61,842 bases of DNA from Clostridiales bacterium (GTDB lineage: Bacteria; Bacillota; Clostridia; Oscillospirales; Oscillospiraceae): assembly GCA_020859945.1 (NCBI GenBank), contig JAJBVG010000026.1:1-61842 (forward strand), written 5' to 3'. Position numbers and translations under genes: made by a program. The notes under the pieces were generated by a model. It saw only the letters and a program-made list of their open reading frames with translations. It made no database searches and was not told the origin of the DNA. Of this stretch, positions 8,632 to 16,372 are shown piece after piece. Position 1 is the stretch's first letter; every line of letters begins with the position of its first letter.

Positions 8632-9839
8632 TATTTGTCACCGCCTTTCTTCTCAGGATAGAGCATAGCGCCGGCCTCGATTTCAGCGCCGGGAGCGATA
8701 TTGACGCCCTTGCCGACAACGGCGACTTTCTTGTTAGGGTCGTCATAGACCTGGTCGGAGCCAACGTGGGCCCCTGCGCCGATGACGGCGTCCTCAGCGA
8801 TGATGGCGTATTCCACCACAGCGCCGGGCTTGATGACCGCGCCGGGCATGATCATGGAGTAACGGACGACAGCGCCGTTGCCCACCTGAACGGAGTCGGA
8901 GATGATGGAGTTCTCCACGTCGCCGTCGATGATGCAGCCGCTGGAGATGAAGGAGTGCTTCAGGGAGGCGTGAGGCAGGATGGAGTGAGGCGGACGGATG
9001 GGGTTCCGGGCGAACAGGGGCCACTCCTTGTCGTAGACGTTCAGGTCGCCGTTGGGGTCCAGAATGTCCATGTTGGCGTCCCACAGGGAGTTGATGGTGC
9101 CCACGTCTTTCCAGTAACCGTTGAACCGGTAGACCATCATCTTCTCGCCCGCGTTGAGCATGTTGGGGATGATGTTCTTGCCGAAGTCGTTGGAGGAATC
9201 GGGGTCGGCCTCGTCCTCAATGAGGTACTGGCGCAGCTTGCTCCAGGTGAAGCAGTACACACCCATGGAGGCCAGGTTGCTCTTGGGATGGGCAGGCTTC
9301 TCCTCGAACTCATAGATGGTGTCGTCGTCGTTGACGTTCATGATGCCGAAGCGCTTGGCCTCTTCCATGGTGACGGTCAGGACGGAGATGGTGGCGGCGG
9401 CGTTGTTGGCCTTGTGGACGGCCAGCATCTCGGTGTAGTCCATCTTGGAGATGTTGTCGCCGGAGAGGACGATGACGTACTCAGGGTCGTACTGGTCGAT
9501 AAAGCCGATGTTCTGATAGATGGCGTTGGCAGTGCCGGCATACCAGGAGCCGTCGCCGCCGGAGGTGGAGTAGGGGGCCAGGGAGTGCAGGCCGCCGTTG
9601 GCGCGGTCCAGGTCCCAAGGCTCACCGTTGCCCAGGTAGACGTTCAGTTCCAGGGGCTGATACTGGGTCAGGACGCCGACGGTGTCAATGCCGGAGTTGA
9701 CGCAGTTAGACAGCGGAAAGTCGATGATACGGTACTTGCCGCCGAAGGGGACGGCAGGTTTGGCCACGTTCTGGGTCAGCGCGTATAAACGGCTGCCCTG
9801 ACCGCCTGCTAGCAGCATGGCCACACATTCCTTTTTCAT
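8631..9839 (-). CDS. glgC: Glucose-1-phosphate adenylyltransferase
   Basis: A 402-residue enzyme that makes ADP-glucose from glucose 1-phosphate and ATP, the committed step of glycogen synthesis. It carries [31 protein letters not shown], a [12 protein letters not shown] segment and the C-terminal hexapeptide beta-helix. The start has GAGGTGAAC upstream. It is followed at once by glgD. All catalytic motifs look intact, unlike its GlgD partner. Confidence 0.97.
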   Translation of the reverse strand: MKKECVAMLLAGGQGSRLYALTQNVAKPAVPFGGKYRIIDFPLSNCVNSGIDTVGVLTQYQPLELNVYLGNGEPWDLDRANGGLHSLAPYSTSGGDGSWYAGTANAIYQNIGFIDQYDPEYVIVLSGDNISKMDYTEMLAVHKANNAAATISVLTVTMEEAKRFGIMNVNDDDTIYEFEEKPAHPKSNLASMGVYCFTWSKLRQYLIEDEADPDSSNDFGKNIIPNMLNAGEKMMVYRFNGYWKDVGTINSLWDANMDILDPNGDLNVYDKEWPLFARNPIRPPHSILPHASLKHSFISSGCIIDGDVENSIISDSVQVGNGAVVRYSMIMPGAVIKPGAVVEYAIIAEDAVIGAGAHVGSDQVYDDPNKKVAVVGKGVNIAPGAEIEAGAMLYPEKKGGDK

Positions 9840-10061
9840 TGGTCAGTTCACCTCAACACTAGATTTGCTCGTTAGGAGCGCTGACGGCACTTCTGCCTGA
9901 CCGGATGGCCGGTCCCCCGCAGACTGTCCGGCTGCCGCTCCCTGCCACTGCGCCAAAGCGCTGCGGCGGGCCGGAGCCTGTGGGGAAACACCCTCCCGGA
10001 TGGACCGGAGTGTTATCAGTACTTCTAATTATTATATGTACCGGCAAAGCGCCGAATTACA
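9840..10061 (-). other. GC-rich glgC leader
   Basis: The 222 nt between the glgB-like gene and glgC contain a TATAAT on the minus strand (near 10032) without a good -35, then a GC-rich tract with several complementary CCGG/GGGAGG segments. It may be a structured leader. I recognise no riboswitch class. Confidence 0.3.
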
Positions 10062-11987
10062 TCAAAGTTGGGTCGTGGGGCGGGGGTGGAAATGGGGCTG
10101 CGCCCGTTCGGGCAGCCGGTGGACGCACCGCAGCACCACCGCCGTCATGGGCGGCAGCGACAGCAGCAGGCCGGAGCCGCCGGGTCCGCAGCTCTGGACG
10201 GAACGCATTCCCTGGGTGCTGCTGATTTGGCCCTGACCGCCATAGGCTACGTCGTCGGTGGAAAAGACCACCTCGTAGGCCCCGCCGCAGGGGATGCTGA
10301 TGCGGTGGCGGGCGTGTTCCACCGTGGCGGAGAAGTTGGCCGCCACGAAGTAGTCGCAGCCGTCGTGCCCCTGGCGGACATAGACGATCAGCTGGTCCCG
10401 CGCGCCGTTTTTGATCACCCGGAAGCTCTCGTCCGCGTCCCGTTCCCACAGGGCGGGGGTGGAGAGGTAGAAGTTGTTGGCCTCCCGGAAGAAGCGCTGC
10501 TGCTTCTGATAGGTGTCGTACTGGAGCAGGTGCCAGTCCAGGGACTGGAGGCAGTTCCAGGAGTTGCGCTGGCCGAACTCGGTGCCCATCATGGTCAGCT
10601 TGCTGCCGGGCTGGGTCAGGAAAAAGAGGTAAAAGGCCCGCACCTGGGCGAACTGGGTGTGGTCGTCCCCCTGCATCCGGGCGGCCAGCGAGGGCCGGGG
10701 CGCTGCGACTAAGTCGTGGGAGAGAGGGAGGACGCAACTGGAGGAGGGCCGTGGAGCCGCAGAGAAAATCGAAGTGGTCTGCTTGGGGTCGGTGAGCCGG
10801 GCCAGCATTTTTTCCACCCAGGCGGTGTTCCAGTAGTGGTCGAAGCCGGTCAGCTCCTGGGGTTCCCCGGCGTAGGTGGTCACGAAGGGGAATTGCTCGT
10901 GCATCACCTGGTTTATGCGGCCAATGAAGCCCTCGGCCTCGGTGGGGGTGCCGGTGAAGTGGAACCCGTCCACGTGGTATTTCTCCAGCCAGAAGAAGGC
11001 GGCGGAAATCAGGAAGTTCTCTACCTCCGGCTTGGACAGGTCGAACTCGCAGACCCGGCTGGCCAGCTCCTCCTCGGAGTCGATGGGGGTGAGAGAAAAC
11101 CTGGGGGAACGCCCCGCCTGGGTGCCCTGCCGATACCGGGGGAGCATATCCTTTTGCTCCTCGGTCTTGGGGGTGGGGACCGGGTCGGGCATCCCATAGC
11201 AGGGGGTGCCGTCGAACCGGTAGAGGGCGAAGGAGTCTTTGGGGAAGCCGGTGGAGACGCCGTCCAGCACCACGCTGACCCCCGCCTGGTGCAGCTGGTC
11301 CACCAAATACATGAAGTCGGTGGGGGTGCCGAACCGGGAGGTGACGGCGTAGTAGCCGGTGAGCTGGTAGCCCAGGCTCTCGTCCAGGGGGTGTTCCGCC
11401 ACGGGCAGGAACTTGACCCCGGTGAAGCCCATTTCCTTCACATAGGGGACGAGATATTCCGCGATGGTGCGGTAGTTCAGCACCTGGCCGTCGCCGGTGC
11501 GCCGCCAGGAACCAAGATGGACCTCGTAGAGGTTGATGGGAGCGGTCTTGCCGTCCCGCACCCGCTGGTCCCGGTAGCGGAGCCAGCCCTCGTCCCCCCA
11601 CTGGTAGCCCTCCAGGTCGTAGAGCTTGGAGGCGGTGCCGGGGCGGGTCTCGGCGTGGAAGGCGTAGGGGTCGGCCTTTTTCAGCAGGGACCCCTCGGCG
11701 GTGTGGATGGCGTATTGGTAGCGGTCATATTGGGCCAGGCCGGGGATGAACAGCGACCACAGGCCGCCCGTCTCCCGGACCATGGGGTGGCTCTCCGGCT
11801 GCCAGCCGTTGAAGTCCCCGATGACGGAGACCCCCTGGGCCGCAGGCGCCCAGACGCGAAAACGCCAACCTTCGCGCCCGTTTTCCCTGACCGGATGGCT
11901 CCCCATGAAATCGTAGCATTTGTAACAGCCAGAGGAAGAAAGAGCGGATTTTTCGGCGACAGACGGGGCAGAAGGTTTCAAATCCAT
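10062..11987 (-). CDS. GlgB-like protein (GH13 branching-enzyme homologue), catalytic residues lost
   Basis: A 641-residue protein with a CBM48-like N-terminal domain (about 40-120), a GH13 barrel and the C-terminal beta domain, all collinear with 1,4-alpha-glucan branching enzyme. The family scaffold is clear: YEVHLGSWRR, GYQLTGYYAVTSRFG, PLSHD, MGTEFGQRNSWN. The catalytic regions are degenerate. Region I reads LDGVSTGF instead of DWVPxHF. Region II reads VDGFHFTGT (339-347) instead of xDGxRVDAV, so the nucleophile Asp is Thr345 and the preceding Arg is His343. Region IV has HDL instead of HDE. The reading frame is intact, with no stops. The ATG at 11987 has AGGAG upstream. It is probably a non-catalytic glucan-binding or regulatory paralogue, so I withhold the glgB symbol. 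Confidence 0.85.
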   Translation of the reverse strand: MDLKPSAPSVAEKSALSSSGCYKCYDFMGSHPVRENGREGWRFRVWAPAAQGVSVIGDFNGWQPESHPMVRETGGLWSLFIPGLAQYDRYQYAIHTAEGSLLKKADPYAFHAETRPGTASKLYDLEGYQWGDEGWLRYRDQRVRDGKTAPINLYEVHLGSWRRTGDGQVLNYRTIAEYLVPYVKEMGFTGVKFLPVAEHPLDESLGYQLTGYYAVTSRFGTPTDFMYLVDQLHQAGVSVVLDGVSTGFPKDSFALYRFDGTPCYGMPDPVPTPKTEEQKDMLPRYRQGTQAGRSPRFSLTPIDSEEELASRVCEFDLSKPEVENFLISAAFFWLEKYHVDGFHFTGTPTEAEGFIGRINQVMHEQFPFVTTYAGEPQELTGFDHYWNTAWVEKMLARLTDPKQTTSIFSAAPRPSSSCVLPLSHDLVAAPRPSLAARMQGDDHTQFAQVRAFYLFFLTQPGSKLTMMGTEFGQRNSWNCLQSLDWHLLQYDTYQKQQRFFREANNFYLSTPALWERDADESFRVIKNGARDQLIVYVRQGHDGCDYFVAANFSATVEHARHRISIPCGGAYEVVFSTDDVAYGGQGQISSTQGMRSVQSCGPGGSGLLLSLPPMTAVVLRCVHRLPERAQPHFHPRPTTQL

Positions 11988-12028
11988 TGAGAAATCTCCT
12001 AAAAGTGTTTTTGTAAAAAGAGAAAAGA

Positions 12029-12049
12029 TTGACACTGGAATAATGTCAA
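12029..12049. promoter_or_regulatory. Inverted repeat in the glycogen operon leader
   Basis: TTGACA and TGTCAA arms separated by 9 nt, about 30-45 nt downstream of the expected transcription start. It could be a repressor operator for the glycogen genes. Confidence 0.4.
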
Positions 12050-12083
12050 AAGAGCAAAAAAAGAAGGGAATATCTTTGTTGAA

Positions 12084-12112
12084 ATTATACAATACGATTT
12101 GGAAAGTGTCAA
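12084..12112 (-). promoter_or_regulatory. Glycogen operon promoter
   Basis: A perfect consensus promoter on the minus strand: TTGACA, 17 nt, TATAAT. It gives a leader of about 90 nt before the glgB-like gene. Between here and 12243 I see nothing else. Confidence 0.85.
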
Positions 12113-12243
12113 GCGCTATTCGGTATGTTCTCCCTAAAAAAAGAGAAAAGTTGTTTTAGGAATCAGAATATGTACCGATGGAAGGGGAACGAGGACGGGT
12201 TTTCCGGGGGGAAACGTACAGCAGTACCCGCTCAACAGAACAA

Positions 12244-12265
12244 GGCGCACCCTCACGGGTGCGCC
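12244..12265 (-). terminator. Hairpin after the DUF1540 gene
   Basis: The stem GGCGCACCC / GGGTGCGCC has a 4-nt loop, with a weak T-rich tail on the minus strand. Confidence 0.55.
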
Positions 12266-12298
12266 CTGCGCGTTAGTTACTGTTCCCTGTCAGATGGT

Positions 12299-12481
12299 TC
12301 AGCAGCCGCACTTCCGGCCGCTGGCCTCAAAGGACGCACATTCGGTGCAGTCGCAGCTCTTGGGGCGGGCGTCGCCGCAGCAGCCCACCTTGATGGCGTT
12401 CAGGGTGCAGAAATCCTTGCTGCCCGCGTGATAGGCGCAGGAAGTCACGTTACATTCGATGCTGTGATTGATCTTATCCAT
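12299..12481 (-). CDS. DUF1540 cysteine-rich small protein
   Basis: A 60-residue protein with eight cysteines in the DUF1540 pattern: SIECNVTSCAYH, FCTLNAIKVG, CDCTECASF and a terminal CGC. Cys spacing suggests metal binding. The function of the family is unknown. The start at 12481 follows an AAAAGGAGGAACC site. Small DUF1540 proteins are common in spore-forming Clostridia. Confidence 0.85.
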   Translation of the reverse strand: MDKINHSIECNVTSCAYHAGSKDFCTLNAIKVGCCGDARPKSCDCTECASFEASGRKCGC

Positions 12482-12585
12482 ACCTTGGTTCCTCCTTTTT
12501 ATGGGGGCAACGTCACACACGGAAAGTTGCGGCGCTGTCCTGGGTACACCGTCAGTATGGACGAATTTTTAAAATTTATGCGCGT

Positions 12586-13122
12586 TTACAGCTTTTTCGG
12601 CGCGACCTCCCCCGCCAGGGGCAGCGACGCCTGGGCCAGGGCGATGTACTCCTGCGTGTTGGCCCTGGTGTGGGCCTGCTCCGCCTCGGTGGTGGGGCGG
12701 ATGAGCTTGGCGGGGACCCCCATGACCAGCCAGCCGTCGGGGACCACCATGTTCCCCGTCACCAGCGCGCCCGCGCCGACGATGCAGTTTTTCCCAATGA
12801 CGCAGCCGGAGAGCAGCGTGGCCCCCATGCCCACCAGGGAGTTGTCCCCCACGGTGCAGCTGTGGACGATGGCCCCGTGGCCCAGCACGCAGCCCGCGCC
12901 CACCTGCAACGGCGCGCCGGTGTCGCAGTGGAGGATGCAGCCGTCCTGGACGTTGGTGTCCTCCCCCACGGTGATGGCGTCGTCGTCCCCCCGGAGGACC
13001 GCGCCGTACCAGAGGTTTACGTCCTTGCCGCATTGAACTTTGCCGATGACGACGGCGGTCTCCGCCGCCCGGACAGTGGGGTGGAGCTTGGGCGCTGTGC
13101 CGCGAAAGGGTTTTAAAATCAT
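12586..13122 (-). CDS. Gamma-carbonic anhydrase family protein
   Basis: A 178-residue left-handed beta-helix protein. Hexapeptide repeats run through most of it. The three metal-binding histidines expected for gamma-class carbonic anhydrases are visible in ILHC and GHGAIVH. RGDDDAITVG and NVQDGCILH are typical. Many bacterial members have no proven anhydrase activity, so the label is by family. The ATG at 13122 (MILKPF) follows a GGAGGG site; upstream codons in the frame are non-coding. Confidence 0.85.
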   Translation of the reverse strand: MILKPFRGTAPKLHPTVRAAETAVVIGKVQCGKDVNLWYGAVLRGDDDAITVGEDTNVQDGCILHCDTGAPLQVGAGCVLGHGAIVHSCTVGDNSLVGMGATLLSGCVIGKNCIVGAGALVTGNMVVPDGWLVMGVPAKLIRPTTEAEQAHTRANTQEYIALAQASLPLAGEVAPKKL

Positions 13123-13192
13123 CGTGGGTCCCTCCTGTTGTGGTATTGTCCTCATCATACCGTAAAACGCCGGAAAAGGCAAGGCGAGGACA

Positions 13193-13225
13193 ATGTGCAA
13201 TTAGCAATGCGCAATGTGCAATGAT
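13193..13225. repeat. Short ATTGCACATTGC-type repeat
   Basis: One of four copies of a degenerate 7-8-nt unit (GCAATGTGCAATTAGCAATG). Others are at 16333-16372, 21180-21204 and 22957-22983. Confidence 0.7.
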
Positions 13226-13312
13226 GGGGGAACCCGGCGCGGCGCTGGTTTTCCGTGTCCCCGCGCATGATTTCCCCGCCGCCGCATAGAGTGAGGGGTG
13301 GAGGTGGCGCAT

Positions 13313-13528
13313 ATGGACTTGAAAAACGGAGCGATCACGGTGGGCGAGGTGCTGTCCCATCCCGGCGCGCGGGATATCCTGCGGACCTACTTTCCCCAGG
13401 TGGCGGACAACGTCCTGCTGCTGGGCATGGCCCGGAGCTGGACCCTGAACCGGGTGCTGCGGCAGGTGGGCGGTCAGGTGGACGCCGGACGGGTGCGGCA
13501 GCTGCGGGAGGAGCTGGAGGAATTGTAG
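13313..13528 (+). CDS. Small helical protein, unknown function
   Basis: A 71-residue soluble protein (MDLKNGAITVGEVL). The pattern TVGEVLxxPxARDILxxYFP followed by LGMARSWTLNRVL suggests a small all-helical module. I recall similar modules at the C-termini of some hydrolases, but cannot verify this. The start at 13313 has GGAGGT 8 nt upstream and is preferred to an earlier in-frame ATG. The stop codon TAG is the first trinucleotide of a dispersed TAGCTATTAGC repeat. Confidence 0.65.
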   Translation: MDLKNGAITVGEVLSHPGARDILRTYFPQVADNVLLLGMARSWTLNRVLRQVGGQVDAGRVRQLREELEEL

Positions 13529-13679
13529 CTATTAGCTCTTGGCTGTTAGCTGTTAGTGAGGTGGTTCGTTTCCGAACGGCAGTTCTTCGTGGAGAACTGG
13601 TACTATGCTGGGCAAAACCGCTGGCGAGATGGCAAGCACTATCCGAGCTAACGGCTAATGGCTAACAGCTAACAGCTCA
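13526..13679. repeat. Dispersed element between convergent stop codons
   Basis: The same class as 2722-2896. 7-nt unit arrays lie at both ends (TTAGCTGTTAG and inverted CTAACAGCTAACAG) around an inner part with GTTCTTCGTGGAGAACTGGTACTATGCTGGGC. The left array supplies the TAG stop of the plus-strand gene. The right array starts directly after the TGA of the minus-strand gene. Confidence 0.8.
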
Positions 13680-14204
13680 AACATACCACTTTAGGCTGTC
13701 CGTGTCCTCCGTCCTTCGGAGGACATGGCCGGTCAGGGCGAAATCCACCGCGAACACCATGCCCACCGGCACCAACAGCAGGTCGGGCAGGACGGCCACG
13801 ATCCCCGCCACCAGGGGCTGGAGCCAGAACACCAGCGGCAGGCTCAGCAGGCTCCAGGCGATGGAAAAGGGCAGGCACACCCGCCCGTGGATGCTGCCGG
13901 GCATCCCACTGTAATCCCAGAAGGACACCCGCCACACCTTTTCATAAAACAGGCTCATCAGGTACTCCGCAGCCGTGGCCACCAGCGCCGCCGCGGGCAG
14001 CAGCAGCCACACCCGCGCGCGCACAAAGGCGGGCAGCGCCAAAATCGCCGCCGCCCCCAGTCCGTACACCGGGCACATGGGCAGGACAAGCATACACTTC
14101 CGGTCCTTCTTGTCGGAACCTGTGACCCAGGCAAAGGCCACCTCCAGGCCGAAGCCCGCCACGCTGTAGAAAAAAATCGACCAAATCACGTCCAATTTTA
14201 TCAC
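13677..14204 (-). CDS. Putative ABC-transporter type IV-like membrane protein (PF06541 family)
   Basis: A 175-residue polytopic membrane protein with about five hydrophobic segments. It contains the family motif WDYSGMPGSIHGRVCLPFS and CPVYGLGA. The family (CmpB-like) is widespread in Firmicutes and has no firm function. Transport is only implied by the name. It is monocistronic and convergent with the upstream small gene. Confidence 0.75.
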   Translation of the reverse strand: MIKLDVIWSIFFYSVAGFGLEVAFAWVTGSDKKDRKCMLVLPMCPVYGLGAAAILALPAFVRARVWLLLPAAALVATAAEYLMSLFYEKVWRVSFWDYSGMPGSIHGRVCLPFSIAWSLLSLPLVFWLQPLVAGIVAVLPDLLLVPVGMVFAVDFALTGHVLRRTEDTDSLKWYV

Positions 14205-14252
14205 CGAAATCTAGCATGGCTCCAAAACCGCAAAAACATACGAGGAAAAGAA

Positions 14253-14281
14253 TTGTACCTTGGGGCAAGACGTGTTATAAT
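14253..14281 (+). promoter_or_regulatory. pyrB promoter
   Basis: TTGTAC, 17 nt, TATAAT. The leader to the GTG start is about 50 nt. No PyrR-type attenuator is visible in this short leader. Confidence 0.7.
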
Positions 14282-14340
14282 ACCTTCGGCAATTGAAAAG
14301 AGAGCATAGACCGCATTGCAGAAGGATGGAGGAAAACCCT

Positions 14341-15402
14341 GTGAGCTTTCGGCATCTGATCGACTTTGGAGACCTGACCCGCCAGGAGTGGGAAGAGCTG
14401 TACGCCCGCTGCGCCAACATCATGGACGACCCCGACGCCTATATGGAGGGGTGCCGCGGCCGGGTGCAGGCCAACCTGTTCTATGAGCCGTCCACCCGGA
14501 CGAACTTTTCCTTTCAGACCGCTATGCTCCGTCTGGGCGGCAAGGTGTTCGGCTTTGCCGATCCCAAAAGCTCCTCCACCGCCAAGGGCGAATCCCTGAA
14601 GGACACCATCAAGATGGTGTCCGCCTACGCGGACGTCATCGTCATGCGCAGCCCCAAGGAGGGCGCGGCAAAAGCCGCCTCCATCTACTCCGAGACGCCG
14701 GTCATCAACGCCGGAGACGGCGGGCACATGCACCCCACCCAGACCCTGGCCGACCTGACCACCATCCAGCGCTACCGGGGCAGCATTGATGACCTGAACA
14801 TCGGTCTCTGCGGCGACCTGAAAAATGGCCGCACTGTCCACTCCCTCATCAAGGCCCTGGCCAAGTTCGATAACATCCGGTTTTACCTCATCGCCCCCCG
14901 GGAGCTGGCGGTGCCGGAGTATATGCGGGCCTTCATGCGGGAGCGGGGCATGAAGTTCGTGGAGGTGACGGGCCTGGAGCCGGTCATCCCCATGCTGGAC
15001 GTGCTGTATATGACCCGCATCCAGCAGGAGCGGTTTTCCAGTCCCTGGGAGTATGAACAGGTACGGGGCATCTACGTGCTGACCCGGAAAAAGCTGGAGC
15101 GGGCCAAGCCCGACATGATGGTGCTGCACCCTCTGCCCCGGGTGGACGAGATCGCCGTGGACGTGGACGACGACCCCAGGGCCTATTACTTCGAGCAGGC
15201 CCGCTGCGGCATGTATATCCGCATGGCGCTGCTGATGGACCTGGCCAACCAACCCCACCGCATCCCCGGCCCCGTGGAGATCGGCACTACACCCCGGTGC
15301 GGCAACCCCAACTGCATCACCCAGAGCGAGAAGTACCTGCCCCCGCTGACCAAAATGGTAGGCGGCGTGGAGTGCTGCGCCTACTGCGACAAGGAACTGT
15401 AA
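14341..15402 (+). CDS. pyrB: Aspartate carbamoyltransferase with a PyrI-like zinc tail
   Basis: A 353-residue catalytic chain that condenses carbamoyl phosphate with aspartate in pyrimidine synthesis. It shows the carbamoyl-phosphate site FYEPSTRTNFSF, HPTQTLADL, and HPLPRVDEI. The C-terminal 40 residues (CGNPNC ... ECCAYCDKEL) reproduce the Cys4 zinc motif of the regulatory chain PyrI (CxxxxC, then CxxC). The allosteric nucleotide-binding half is absent. I chose GTG 14341 because GGAGG lies 8 nt upstream. In-frame ATGs at 14293 and 14326 have poorer sites. No pyrI, carA or carB is adjacent. Confidence 0.93.
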   Translation: MSFRHLIDFGDLTRQEWEELYARCANIMDDPDAYMEGCRGRVQANLFYEPSTRTNFSFQTAMLRLGGKVFGFADPKSSSTAKGESLKDTIKMVSAYADVIVMRSPKEGAAKAASIYSETPVINAGDGGHMHPTQTLADLTTIQRYRGSIDDLNIGLCGDLKNGRTVHSLIKALAKFDNIRFYLIAPRELAVPEYMRAFMRERGMKFVEVTGLEPVIPMLDVLYMTRIQQERFSSPWEYEQVRGIYVLTRKKLERAKPDMMVLHPLPRVDEIAVDVDDDPRAYYFEQARCGMYIRMALLMDLANQPHRIPGPVEIGTTPRCGNPNCITQSEKYLPPLTKMVGGVECCAYCDKEL

Positions 15403-15404
15403 AC

Positions 15405-15562
15405 AGCTCTTAGCTTTTAGCTATTAGCTCTTAGCTTTGTGGTGTTCAACGGTTCGCTCTGCGCTTTGGATTCGCCGCGCAAAACAAACCGCTGACAACC
15501 AGCCGACGTTTCGTGCTGGTCACTTTCGGCTGGCAGTACCTGACCAACAGCTAACAGCTCAC
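15405..15562. repeat. Dispersed element after pyrB
   Basis: Begins 2-3 nt after the pyrB stop with AGCTCTTAGCTTTTAGC units. It carries the inner core shared in inverted orientation with 2722-2896 and ends in CTAACAGCTCA. Confidence 0.8.
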
Positions 15563-15595
15563 TGCACAGTTTTTTTCGGCAATGTAAAAAAAATG

Positions 15596-15624
15596 TTGAC
15601 AAAGCCCGCCCGCTGTGGTATCAT
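15596..15624 (+). promoter_or_regulatory. tRNA operon promoter
   Basis: TTGACA, 17 nt, TATCAT, about 20 nt upstream of the first tRNA. Confidence 0.75.
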
Positions 15625-15645
15625 CTTTTAGCTGGCAACCGATCC

Positions 15646-15719
15646 GCGGGTGTAGTTCAATGGTAGAATCCCAGCCTTCCAAGCTGGTCGCGTGGGTTCG
15701 ATTCCCATCACCCGCTCCA
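15646..15719 (+). tRNA. tRNA-Gly (TCC)
   Basis: Cloverleaf with acceptor GCGGGTG/CACCCGC, anticodon loop CTTCCAA and T-loop TTCGATTC. CCA is encoded. Confidence 0.95.
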
Positions 15720-15751
15720 TTTTTTCCAGCGAGCGTTTTTCGCTCCTATAC

Positions 15752-15828
<77 letters not shown>

Positions 15829-15908
15829 TTTTCGCCTCGGCTGCGGCGGGTCTGGCCTGCGGAGGCGGCTCTTTTGAGCGCTGCGGCGCAGCAAATTTTA
15901 TATTCTAT

Positions 15909-15986
<78 letters not shown>

Positions 15987-16070
15987 TTCATTCTTTTGGA
16001 AGTTCGTCAGGCAGGGCAGGAGCAAACGTCTTCCGCCTCTGGCGTTCTGTTTTTGTGGTGCAATCGAGAT

Positions 16071-16145
16071 TGGGATGTCGCCAAGCGGTAAGGCAAAGGA
16101 CTTTGACTCCTTCATCCGTGGGTTCGAATCCCGCCATCCCAGCCA
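16071..16145 (+). tRNA. tRNA-Gln (TTG)
   Basis: Acceptor TGGGATG/CATCCCA, anticodon loop CTTTGAC, discriminator G. CCA is encoded. Confidence 0.94.
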
Positions 16146-16171
16146 CAAGACCCTAAAAATCAAACAAACAT

Positions 16172-16247
16172 GATTCAGTAGCTCAGTCGGCAGAGCATCT
16201 GCCTTTTAAGCAGAGGGTCCGGGGTTCGAGCCCCCGCTGGATCACCA
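16172..16247 (+). tRNA. tRNA-Lys (TTT)
   Basis: Acceptor GATTCAG/CTGGATC with a wobble pair, anticodon loop CTTTTAA. CCA is encoded. Last gene of the operon. Confidence 0.93.
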
Positions 16248-16250
16248 AAA

Positions 16251-16281
16251 CCGCCGCAGCGTTCGCTGCGGCGGTCTTTTT
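16251..16281 (+). terminator. Terminator of the tRNA operon
   Basis: The stem CCGCCGCAGC / GCTGCGGCGG is followed by TCTTTTTG. Confidence 0.9.
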
Positions 16282-16292
16282 GCGTGGGCGGC

Positions 16293-16330
16293 GAAACCCC
16301 TCTACCATGCTTCGCGTGGTGGAGGGGTTC
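16293..16330. repeat. Short copy of the AAACCCCTC hairpin repeat
   Basis: AACCCCTCTACCATGC / GCGTGGTGGAGGGGTT inverted repeat, related to the longer copies at 30970, 46306, 58593 and 60007. Confidence 0.65.
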
Positions 16331-16332
16331 CC

Positions 16333-16372
16333 CATCATTGCACATTGCAAATTGCTAATTGCTAATTGCGCA
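16333..16372. repeat. ATTGCACATTGC-type repeat overlapping the thiT stop
   Basis: A degenerate 7-8-nt unit array. On the minus strand it reads into the last codons of thiT and supplies its TAG (AATTAGCAATTAGC). Confidence 0.7.

Noticed and set aside
9840-10061. Known riboswitch in the glgC leader
   Set aside because: The region is GC-rich with possible stems, but I could match no conserved core of any riboswitch class.
14326-14328. ATG at 14326 as the pyrB start
   Set aside because: The GAAGG directly in front leaves no spacing. The GTG at 14341 has GGAGG at 8 nt and matches the family N-terminus.
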